A program made the translations under genes and the position numbers. The notes under the pieces were generated by a model, which was given only the letters and a program-made list of their open reading frames with translations, made no database searches and had not been told where the DNA came from. 8,020 nt of DNA from Marivivens sp. (GTDB taxonomy: Bacteria > Pseudomonadota > Alphaproteobacteria > Rhodobacterales > Rhodobacteraceae), in NCBI GenBank assembly GCA_024642185.1, contig JAHEBR010000088.1:1-8020 (forward strand). Reading direction: 5' to 3'. Positions 1 through 5,581 of this stretch are shown here, piece after piece. How positions within the stretch are numbered: position 1 is the stretch's first letter; each line of letters opens with the position of its first letter.

Positions 1-1
1 C

Positions 2-1987
2 GTCGATCACGGGGTCGGGCGCTATCTGGGCCTTGAGGTCATCACCGCCCTTGGCGCGGCGCATGAATGCCTCGCGCTCGAATATGCGGAAAACGCCAAG
101 CTCTATCTTCCGGTCGAAAACATCGAGCTTCTGTCGCGCTTCGGCCATGAGGAGGGCCTCCTCGACAAGCTGGGCGGCGGGGCGTGGCAGGCCAAGAAGG
201 CCAAGCTGAAGGAACGCATCCGCCAGATGGCGGAAAAGCTCATCCGCGTGGCCGCCGAGCGCGCGCTGCGCAAAGCGCCGGCGCTGTCCCCGCCCGACGG
301 GATGTGGGACCAGTTCCTCGCCCGCTTTCCTTACGCCGAGACCGACGACCAGTTGCAGGCGATCGAAGACGTCCTGACTGATCTCGATTCAGGCCAGCCG
401 ATGGATCGCCTGATCTGTGGCGATGTGGGTTTCGGCAAGACCGAGGTGGCGATCCGCGCGGCCTTTGTCGCGGCCATGTCGGGGATGCAGGTGGCGATCA
501 TTGCGCCGACCACGCTTCTCGCCCGTCAGCACTACAAAGGCTTTGCCGAACGGTTCCGTGGCTTTCCCATTCAGGTCATGCCGCTCTCGCGCTTTGTCTC
601 GGCCCGCGATGCGGCGCTGACGCGCGAGGGGCTCACGAACGGCCGCGTCGATATCGTCATCGGCACCCATGCGCTTTTGGCCAAGGGGATCAAGTTCAAG
701 AACCTCGGCCTTCTCATTATCGACGAAGAGCAGCACTTTGGCGTCCAGCACAAGGAGCGGCTGAAGCAGCTGCGCTCTGATGTCCACGTTCTGACCCTTA
801 CCGCCACGCCCATTCCGCGCACCCTGCAAATGGCGCTGTCGGGCGTGCGCGAGTTGTCGATCATCGGGACGCCCCCGATCGACCGTCTGGCGATCCGCAC
901 CTACGTCAGCGAATTCGACACGATCACCATCCGCGAGGCGCTCCTGCGAGAGCATTATCGCGGCGGACAATCGTTCTTCGTCGTGCCGCGCATCGCCGAT
1001 CTGCCCGAGATGGAGGATTGGCTCAAGCGCGAGGTGCCGGAGGTCTCGGTGGTTGTGGCGCACGGGCAGATGGCGGCGGGTGAGCTCGATGACCGGATGA
1101 ACGCCTTCTACGATGGCAAGTTCGATGTGCTTTTGGCGACGACCATCGTCGAATCCGGCCTCGATATCCCGACTGCCAACACCATGGTCGTCCATCGCGC
1201 CGATATGTTTGGCTTGGCCCAGCTCTATCAGATCCGCGGCCGCGTCGGCCGGTCGAAAACCCGCGCCTATGCTTATCTCACGACCAAACCCCGCGCCAAG
1301 CTGACGCCGCAGGCGGAAAAGCGGCTGCGCGTGCTCGGGAGCCTCGACACGCTCGGCGCGGGCTTTACGCTGGCGAGCCAGGATCTCGATATCCGCGGGG
1401 CGGGCAACCTTCTGGGCGAGGAACAGTCGGGCCATGTCCGCGAGGTGGGCTATGAGCTTTACCAGCAGATGCTGGAAGACGAGATCGCCCGCATCCGCGC
1501 GGGCAAGGGCGAGGGGCTGGTGGATGATGACGGCCACTGGGCGCCGCAGATCAACCTCGGCGTGCCGGTGCTGATCCCCGAGGCCTATGTCCCCGACCTC
1601 GACGTGCGCCTTGGCCTTTACCGCCGCTTGGCTGACCTGACGACCAAGGTCGAGCTGGAGGGTTTTGCCGCCGAGCTGATCGACCGTTTCGGCAAGCTGC
1701 CCAAAGAGGTCAATACGCTCATGCTCATCGTGCGGATCAAGGCCATGTGCAAACGTGCCGGGATCAGCCAGCTTGACGGCGGCCCCAAGGGCGCGACGAT
1801 CCGCTTCCACAACGACAAGTTCGCCTCGCCCAAGGGGCTGGTGGAGTTCATCGGCGATCAGCGGGGGCTCGCCAAGGTCAAGGACAACAAGATCATTGTG
1901 CGCCGCGACTGGAATTCCGAGGCCGACCGGATCAAGGGCGCCTTCTCGATTGCCCGCGATATGGCCGAAAAGGCGAAGGTCTCCTAG
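2..1987 (+). CDS. mfd: Transcription-repair coupling factor Mfd, C-terminal part (5' end outside window)
   Basis: Mfd is a DNA translocase that removes RNA polymerase stalled at lesions and recruits UvrA to start nucleotide excision repair. The reading frame is open from base 2 to a TAG at 1985-1987, giving about 661 codons of a protein that is usually ~1150 residues, so the UvrB-like N-terminal modules lie upstream. The visible part opens with the RNA-polymerase-interaction domain (DHGVGRYLGLE, then KLYLPVENIELLSR and LDKLGGGAWQ). The translocase follows: Walker A GDVGFGKT at 419-442, Walker B as DEEQ at 722-733, TLTATPIPRTLQMALSG at about 794-844, and the second RecA-like domain with ESGLDIPTAN and QIRGRVGRS. 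The C-terminal TRCF domain comes last (LLGEEQSGH, PEAYVPDLDVRLGLYRRL). No frameshift or missing motif is visible. The gene converges on the FrnE-like gene and shares CTAG with its stop. Family knowledge makes this identification secure. Confidence 0.97.
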   Translation, partial: VDHGVGRYLGLEVITALGAAHECLALEYAENAKLYLPVENIELLSRFGHEEGLLDKLGGGAWQAKKAKLKERIRQMAEKLIRVAAERALRKAPALSPPDGMWDQFLARFPYAETDDQLQAIEDVLTDLDSGQPMDRLICGDVGFGKTEVAIRAAFVAAMSGMQVAIIAPTTLLARQHYKGFAERFRGFPIQVMPLSRFVSARDAALTREGLTNGRVDIVIGTHALLAKGIKFKNLGLLIIDEEQHFGVQHKERLKQLRSDVHVLTLTATPIPRTLQMALSGVRELSIIGTPPIDRLAIRTYVSEFDTITIREALLREHYRGGQSFFVVPRIADLPEMEDWLKREVPEVSVVVAHGQMAAGELDDRMNAFYDGKFDVLLATTIVESGLDIPTANTMVVHRADMFGLAQLYQIRGRVGRSKTRAYAYLTTKPRAKLTPQAEKRLRVLGSLDTLGAGFTLASQDLDIRGAGNLLGEEQSGHVREVGYELYQQMLEDEIARIRAGKGEGLVDDDGHWAPQINLGVPVLIPEAYVPDLDVRLGLYRRLADLTTKVELEGFAAELIDRFGKLPKEVNTLMLIVRIKAMCKRAGISQLDGGPKGATIRFHNDKFASPKGLVEFIGDQRGLAKVKDNKIIVRRDWNSEADRIKGAFSIARDMAEKAKVS

Positions 1988-2631
1988 GCGTCCTGCTCTT
2001 TGGCAAGGCGCTGGATTTCTTCGATCACCGAAACCCAAAGCTCGGGCGGCTGCGCGCCGGAAACAACATGGCGGTTGTCGACGACAAACGTTGGCACCGC
2101 GCTCACCCCCATCTCGCGGCTATGGGCATCGCGGGATTTGATGGTCTCGAGGTCGGCGTCCGAGGCGAGAAGGCGGGCGATCATCTCGCGATCAAGCCCA
2201 ACCTCGCCGGCAATATCGGCCAAGGTCTCGTGATCGCCGATGTTGCGGCCATCGACGAAATAGGCGCGGAACAGCGCCGCAACCATCGCCGTCTGCTTGC
2301 CCTCGAGCCCCGCCCAATGGATCAGCCGGTGCGCGTCGAGCGTATTGGGGGTAACTTGAATGCCCTCGAAATTGATCTTGAGCCCCGCCTTCTCGGCGTG
2401 CTGGGCCACCGGCAGATAGGCCTTCACCGCACCTTCCTGACCGCCGAATTTCGTCTCGAGATAGGTGCGCCGGTCAACGCCACCGCTCGGCATATTCGGG
2501 TTGAGCTGGAAGGGATGCCATTCGATCTCGAAGGGATGGTCGCCCACTTTCTCGAGCGCGCGTTCGAGATTGGCCTTGCCGATATAGCACCAGGGGCAGA
2601 TCGGGTCGGAGAGGATATCAAGCTTGATCAT
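1984..2631 (-). CDS. DsbA family oxidoreductase, FrnE-like (cytoplasmic)
   Basis: This is a 215-residue thioredoxin-fold protein of the DsbA/FrnE group, probably a thiol oxidoreductase or disulfide isomerase. The N-terminus runs straight into beta strand 1 and the active site (MIKLDILSDPICPWC), with CPWC at residues 12-15. The cis-proline loop is SAVPTF, with Pro at residue 180. There is no signal peptide, so it should act in the cytoplasm. The two active-site cysteines are the only ones. The frame stays open 44 codons upstream to 2763, but that extension is low-complexity and lies inside the synthetase gene; the ATG at 2629-2631 starts exactly at the fold, so I chose it. The start overlaps the 3' end of the upstream synthetase gene by 14 nt, implying co-transcription and probably translational coupling. 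The true substrate is unknown. The FrnE name comes from polyketide clusters and does not indicate the role here. Confidence 0.9.
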   Translation of the reverse strand: MIKLDILSDPICPWCYIGKANLERALEKVGDHPFEIEWHPFQLNPNMPSGGVDRRTYLETKFGGQEGAVKAYLPVAQHAEKAGLKINFEGIQVTPNTLDAHRLIHWAGLEGKQTAMVAALFRAYFVDGRNIGDHETLADIAGEVGLDREMIARLLASDADLETIKSRDAHSREMGVSAVPTFVVDNRHVVSGAQPPELWVSVIEEIQRLAKEQDA

Positions 2632-4141
2632 GGTCGGTTTCCCAGTCCTGCCGCAGGACACGGCGCAGGAGCTTGTTGTTGGCGCCGCGCGGAAGGTTTT
2701 CCATGCGGACGAAAAGGCGCGGGCACTTATAGCGTGCGAGGCGTTCGGCGGCAAAGGCGGCAAGCGCGTCCTCGGTCACATCCTCGTGGGCGACGTAGAA
2801 GAGGCCGATGACGGTGGTGTCGGCCTTCACCCTCAACTCGCAAGCGGCGGCGTCGGTGATCGCCGGATGGGCGGTCATCGCGTCCTCGACCTCGACGGGG
2901 CTGACGCGGTAGCCGCCCGCGTTCATCATGTCGTCGGCGCGGCCCTCGTAGGTAAGGGTGAAATCCTCACCCATCCGGCCCACATCGCCGGTCAGGAACC
3001 ACTCGCCCTGAAACCGCGCGGCGGTCTCTTCGGGCTGGCCGAGATAGCCGAGCATGAGGCCCGGATCGGAGCGGTGCACGGCGATAACGCCGGCTTCGCC
3101 CAAGGGCACGGGGCCATCCGTGCCGATCAGCGCCACGCGGCGGCCGGGTTGGGGGCGGCCGAGTGTTGTGACAGGAGCGGGGGCGCTAGGGTTGGCCGAC
3201 ACGAAGGTCGAACATTCCGACATCCCGTAGGCCTCAAAGACCGGCGTGCCGCTGGCCTTTTCCCAAGCGCGGGCCACCTCGGAGGGGAGCTTTTCGCCCG
3301 CCGAGAGGCCGTGGCGGAGCTTTGGCAGGGCAGGCACGGGGGCGCGCAGCATTTGCCGGTAGACCCCCGGCGCGGCGGCAAAGATCGTCGCCTCGTGTTC
3401 GGCCAGAAGCCTCGCGAGTTCGCTGGGGGCGGTTCCGGCTGCGGGGATCAGGGCGCTCGCGCCGAGCGACCACGGGTCCATGAGGCCGGTGCCGAGGGTG
3501 TAGGTCCAGTTGAAGGCGCCTGCGTGGAGAAGGCGGTCGGCCTCGGTCAGCCCATACCAGCCCTGCCACATCATCCGCCGCGCCCAGATCGCGCGGTGGG
3601 CATGGACCACGGCGCGGGGGCGGCCCGAGGTGCCGGAGGTGAAGATGATATAGGCGGGGCGGTTCGGATCGCCGAGCGCATACTCGGCTGGCGGCAGATC
3701 ACGGAAGGCGCGGAGCCGCTCGAGCGGCAGAACCGGCGCCGTGTGGTCGGGCAAGGCGATGCCCGAGGCGGCGAGGATCAGTTTCGGCGCGAGCCCCGCG
3801 CTCATGGCGGTGATCTCACGCTCGGTGAGTTGCGAGGAGGTCGGGACCGGCACGAGGCCTGCGGCTATGGCGCCGAGATAGGCGATAGGGAAGTCGGGCG
3901 TATTGCCGAGCCGCATAAGGACGATGTCGCCGGGCACCAACCCTTCGCGCAAGAGGCCCGTCGCGGTGCCGCGGACCGCGGTTTCCAGATCGGCGTAGGT
4001 CCAGCTTTCGGGATGCGCGCCGCCGATCACGCGGAGCGCCGTCTTTTCGGCAAGCGCGCCTGCGCGGGCAAGCACATGGGCGGCCATATTGAACGGCGTG
4101 GGGCAGGGGGCGGGGGCGCCCTGATCGAAGAGGCTCAGCAT
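2618..4141 (-). CDS. AMP-binding acyl-CoA synthetase (ANL superfamily), substrate unknown
   Basis: This 507-residue protein should activate a carboxylic acid through an acyl-adenylate and transfer it to CoA. The ANL core motifs appear in order: phosphate-binding loop FTSGTSGRPR (residues 167-176), YGMSE (305-309), LTGD (383-386), YEGRADDMMNAGGYRVSP hinge region (398-415) and the C-terminal lysine in NNKLLRR (Lys490), which normally catalyses adenylation. The usual lysine at the end of the phosphate loop (TSGxxGxPK) is arginine here. Length and motif spacing match complete short/medium-chain or aryl acyl-CoA ligases; the sequence does not let me choose between fatty and aromatic acids. The ATG at 4139-4141 is preceded by AAGG about 5 nt upstream. 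It is first in an apparent two-gene operon with the FrnE-like gene and is divergent from an XRE-cupin regulator, the obvious candidate for its control. Confidence 0.92.
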   Translation of the reverse strand: MLSLFDQGAPAPCPTPFNMAAHVLARAGALAEKTALRVIGGAHPESWTYADLETAVRGTATGLLREGLVPGDIVLMRLGNTPDFPIAYLGAIAAGLVPVPTSSQLTEREITAMSAGLAPKLILAASGIALPDHTAPVLPLERLRAFRDLPPAEYALGDPNRPAYIIFTSGTSGRPRAVVHAHRAIWARRMMWQGWYGLTEADRLLHAGAFNWTYTLGTGLMDPWSLGASALIPAAGTAPSELARLLAEHEATIFAAAPGVYRQMLRAPVPALPKLRHGLSAGEKLPSEVARAWEKASGTPVFEAYGMSECSTFVSANPSAPAPVTTLGRPQPGRRVALIGTDGPVPLGEAGVIAVHRSDPGLMLGYLGQPEETAARFQGEWFLTGDVGRMGEDFTLTYEGRADDMMNAGGYRVSPVEVEDAMTAHPAITDAAACELRVKADTTVIGLFYVAHEDVTEDALAAFAAERLARYKCPRLFVRMENLPRGANNKLLRRVLRQDWETDHDQA

Positions 4142-4160
4142 GAGCCTTGGCTAGTGCGGC

Positions 4161-4177
4161 CTTGCACCAGTTGCAAG
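4161..4177. promoter_or_regulatory. Inverted repeat in divergent intergenic region, candidate operator
   Basis: CTTGCA-CCAGT-TGCAAG is a perfect 6+6 bp inverted repeat with a 5-bp spacer (arms 4161-4166 and 4172-4177). It sits centrally in the 63-bp gap between the divergent synthetase and XRE-cupin genes, about 20 bp from the synthetase start and 27 bp from the regulator start. XRE-type repressors bind as dimers to such sites and commonly autoregulate. Assignment to this regulator is inferred from position only. I could not place convincing -35/-10 boxes for either gene. Confidence 0.5.
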
Positions 4178-4204
4178 CGGATGGGGGCCGGATTATGAGG
4201 GCGC

Positions 4205-4828
4205 ATGACCGCCCGCGACCCAAAATCCCTGATCCGCATCGCCCGCGCGCAAGGCAGCGACGAGCTGGCCCAGCCGCTGGATCTTGGCGCACGGGTGCGC
4301 GAGCTGCGTAAAGAGCGCAGCTGGACGCTCGAGCAGGCGGCGCAGAAGGCGGGGCTGGCGCGGTCGACGCTGTCGAAGATCGAGAACGGCCAGATGTCGC
4401 CGACCTACGAGGCGTTGAAGAAGCTGGCCATTGGCCTTGATATTTCGGTGCCTCAACTTTTCACCCCGCCCAGCAAAGGGCAGGTGAATGGCCGGATTGC
4501 GCTGACCAGATCGGGTGAGGGCAGCCGCCACATCACCACGACATATGAGCACGAGCTCTTGGCCGATCAGCTGACCCGTAAACAGATGCTGCCCTATCGC
4601 GCGCGTATCCGGGCGCGCTCCATCGAAGAGTTCGAAGGCTGGGTGCGGCATGACGGCGAGGAGTTTCTCTACGTCCTGACGGGCACCGTGCGGCTTTTCA
4701 CCGAATTCTATGAACCGATCGACATGAAGCGCGGCGACAGCACCTATTATGACGCGGCGATGGGCCACAATGTGATTTCGACAAGCGCCGAAGACGCGAC
4801 GATCCTTTGGGTAACGTCGCTGGGCTAG
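4205..4828 (+). CDS. XRE family transcriptional regulator with C-terminal cupin domain
   Basis: This is a 207-residue two-domain regulator. Residues ~28-85 form an XRE/Cro-type helix-turn-helix (LGARVRELRKERSWTLEQAA, then AGLARSTLSKIENGQMSPT). Residues ~140-205 form a cupin barrel with the motif pair HDGEEFLYVLTG (His149, Glu153) and GDSTYYDAAMGHN (His188), which could bind a metal or a small ligand. Regulators of this design usually sense a metabolite through the cupin and control an adjacent catabolic gene. The divergent acyl-CoA synthetase, 63 bp away across a palindrome, fits that arrangement; the ligand may be its acid substrate or CoA product, but this is inference. GAGG lies about 4 nt before the ATG at 4205, and the nearby ATG at 4195 is out of frame. 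The stop codon is the first part of a hairpin cluster. Confidence 0.93.
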   Translation: MTARDPKSLIRIARAQGSDELAQPLDLGARVRELRKERSWTLEQAAQKAGLARSTLSKIENGQMSPTYEALKKLAIGLDISVPQLFTPPSKGQVNGRIALTRSGEGSRHITTTYEHELLADQLTRKQMLPYRARIRARSIEEFEGWVRHDGEEFLYVLTGTVRLFTEFYEPIDMKRGDSTYYDAAMGHNVISTSAEDATILWVTSLG

Positions 4829-4874
4829 GGGGCGCTGCCCCCGTCCGCTATGCGGACTCCCCCGGAGTATTTTT
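4828..4874 (+). terminator. Tandem hairpin cluster with T run at regulator stop codon; probable terminator / extragenic repeat
   Basis: Three back-to-back perfect hairpins begin at the last base of the regulator's stop codon: GGGGGC-GCT-GCCCCC (4828-4842), GTCCGC-TAT-GCGGAC (4843-4857) and CTCC-CCC-GGAG (4857-4867). They are followed by TATTTTT. The first G run could instead pair with the C run at 4859-4863, enclosing the middle hairpin, so two mutually exclusive folds are possible. From memory, elements ending in CCCCCGGAGTATTTTT recur after genes in Rhodobacterales genomes; I cannot verify that here. The likely role is termination of the regulator transcript, and possibly protection of its 3' end. 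Confidence 0.6.
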
Positions 4875-4878
4875 GGCC

Positions 4879-4909
4879 AAAAGAAGGGCTGAGACTCAGA
4901 ACCAGCCCT
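4879..4909 (-). terminator. Candidate Rho-independent terminator of the entericidin-type gene
   Basis: Read on the minus strand, AGGGCT (4909-4904) pairs with AGCCCT (4890-4885) around a 13-nt loop and is followed by TCTTTT (4884-4879). A competing smaller pairing, CTGAG-T-CTCAG, overlaps the right arm. The lipoprotein stop codon (4896-4898) lies inside the loop. The stem is only 6 bp, so it may be modest in strength. It lies next to the T run of the opposing hairpin cluster, so the converging transcripts would end within about 80 bp of each other. Confidence 0.45.
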
Positions 4910-5012
4910 GAACGGTGCGGGCGCCGTCGGCCACGTCTTCGCCGAGACCGGCGATGGTGTTGCAACCCGCAAGCGCGACCGTAAGACAAAGTAGAAGCGT
5001 TTTGAGTTTCAT
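4896..5012 (-). CDS. Entericidin A/B-type small lipoprotein (38 aa)
   Basis: A 38-codon gene runs from the ATG at 5010-5012 to a TGA at 4896-4898. The product has a short basic N-terminus (MKLK), a hydrophobic stretch and a lipobox LAGC with Cys17 as the predicted lipidation site. The mature part is CNTIAGLGEDVADGARTVQGWF. This matches the entericidin EcnA/EcnB pattern of a tiny lipoprotein whose mature part starts C-N-T-x-x-G-x-G and continues as a short amphipathic helix. It should be exported by Sec, lipidated and anchored in the outer membrane. In E. coli, entericidins act as a toxin/antidote pair; most alphaproteobacteria carry lone copies of unclear role, and no partner is visible here. 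A GGAAA/CGGA purine stretch precedes the ATG as a possible ribosome site. No neighbour suggests a function. Confidence 0.85.
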   Translation of the reverse strand: MKLKTLLLCLTVALAGCNTIAGLGEDVADGARTVQGWF

Positions 5013-5391
5013 CGGTCCGATTTCCATTGCCTGTGCTGCCGGTTTGGTCCGGCCTCATCAGGACGTAATGCGGTCTGCCTCATTATGCAATCTCTGGGCG
5101 CTTTTCCGACCGATTCGCGCGGAGTCTTTACGATTGAGCGGATCTGAAGAATCTCGGAAATGCGCCGTGCAATCTGAGGTTGTATGTCTGTCAAATAGGT
5201 GCCGTTGGGCTCAGCCGGGGTCAAGCAGCGCAAGCCAACTAGATAGGGTGGAGAACCTTGTTGCAAAGGCTAGAGATGGAGGACGCAGGGCATGAAAAAC
5301 TCTGGTGTCACTTTGGAGACAATGGCTCGGGGGCCTTACTGCATTCAAAGAACGGGCCGCAAACTCCCGCAGTTGAACATAAACTTTTGTG

Positions 5392-5420
5392 TTGGACCTG
5401 CGCGGTGGATTGCTTATAAA
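5392..5420 (+). promoter_or_regulatory. Sigma70-like promoter for candidate small RNA
   Basis: TTGGAC (5392-5397) is separated by exactly 17 bp from TATAAA (5415-5420). This is near-consensus spacing with 4/6 and 5/6 box matches, and predicts a start near the A at 5427. It lies 54 bp before the stem of a strong terminator on the same strand, so the pair would define a short transcript. Chance occurrence is possible in a lower-GC spacer. Confidence 0.5.
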
Positions 5421-5426
5421 GGGGGC

Positions 5427-5501
5427 ACTGCTCGATAGGTTTCTTGCCTGTATGAAACCTGCCTCAATAACTTAACGCCGGCCTTGTGCCGGCGTTTTTT
5501 T
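5427..5501 (+). ncRNA. Candidate small RNA (~75 nt), unrecognised
   Basis: Between the promoter-like boxes and the terminator lies a segment with the layout of a bacterial small RNA. A 5' hairpin has AGGTTTC (5437-5443) pairing with GAAACCT (5454-5460) around a 10-nt loop, extendable by one U-G pair. It is followed by an unpaired A/U-rich linker (5461-5474) and then a GC-rich terminator hairpin with a U tail, the usual form for an Hfq-bound sRNA. I do not recognise the family; it is not tRNA, SRP RNA or 6S RNA by its visible features. A 7-codon frame (5452-5475) overlaps it but has no clear ribosome site. Alternatively this is the 3' untranslated region of a short mRNA starting further upstream. 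The right end is approximate. Confidence 0.45.
5475..5501 (+). terminator. Strong Rho-independent terminator, + strand
   Basis: ACGCCGGC (5475-5482) and GCCGGCGT (5488-5495) form a perfect 8-bp stem with the 5-nt loop CTTGT. It is followed by T6 (5496-5501) and a further CTTTT. The minus-strand side has no T tract, so it is directional. No annotated + strand gene precedes it: the regulator lies over 600 bp upstream behind its own hairpins, and the lipoprotein gene points away. It therefore implies an unannotated + strand transcript ending here, and it insulates bdhA from upstream reading. Confidence 0.85.
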
Positions 5502-5568
5502 CTTTTCGGGCGTGATCGGGCATTTTCTTCGCATCTGCAGCATGACAGTCTCGGGCCTGAAATTGGCG

Positions 5569-5575
5569 GGAGAGG
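5569..5575 (+). promoter_or_regulatory. Ribosome binding site of bdhA
   Basis: GGAGAGG with a 6-nt spacer fixes the ATG at 5582 as the start. The upstream ATG at 5542 is in a different frame. Confidence 0.75.
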
Positions 5576-5581
5576 TCGGTC

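Larger units (their letters stand above)
5013..5581. other. Lower-GC intergenic spacer between the entericidin-type gene and bdhA
   Basis: This 569-bp spacer lies between divergent genes. Sampled stretches are about 50% G+C, clearly below the flanking genes. It contains a promoter-like sequence, two hairpins and a strong + strand terminator (annotated separately). Several short open frames exist, including overlapping 47- and 48-codon frames at 5276-5419 and 5292-5438, but their codon use is not GC3-biased like the real genes here. From 5013 to about 5275 I see no supported feature; the promoter of the lipoprotein gene should lie in the first part of that stretch, but I could not place it. 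The 5502-5581 segment is the leader of bdhA. Confidence 0.6.

Noticed and set aside
389..2038. 549-codon open frame on the minus strand across mfd
   Set aside because: It is antisense to an unmistakable mfd frame; its His/Arg/Asp-rich composition is the usual shadow of GC-rich coding DNA and no family motif is present.
2719..2763. Longer N-terminus for the FrnE-like protein starting at 2763
   Set aside because: The extra 44 residues are low-complexity, lie inside the synthetase coding region, and the conserved fold begins at the ATG at 2629-2631.
4143..4152. Small inverted repeat AGCC-TT-GGCT next to the synthetase start
   Set aside because: Only 4-bp arms and it coincides with the ribosome-site region; easily a chance occurrence.
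2624..4198. 524-codon open frame on the + strand opposite the acyl-CoA synthetase
   Set aside because: It is the Gly/Arg/His-rich mirror of a gene with all ANL motifs intact; no recognisable domain.
4825..5058. 77-codon minus-strand frame over the lipoprotein gene
   Set aside because: It is another register of the same DNA; the 38-codon frame has the signal sequence and lipobox, while this one is Arg/Ser-rich noise.
5009..5266. 85-codon minus-strand frame in the spacer upstream of the lipoprotein gene
   Set aside because: It starts only with TTG, has no clear ribosome site, overlaps the lipoprotein start in another frame and resembles no family I know.
5452..5475. 7-codon frame (MKPASIT) just before the terminator, considered as a leader peptide
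   Set aside because: It has no ribosome site, no run of regulatory codons and no alternative antiterminator pairing with the terminator stem.
5531..5548. TGC/GCA-containing stretch upstream of bdhA considered as a PhaR-type operator
   Set aside because: The spacing (TGC-A-GCA) does not match the TGC-N3-GCA arrangement I recall for PhaR sites, so position near a PHB-related gene is not enough.
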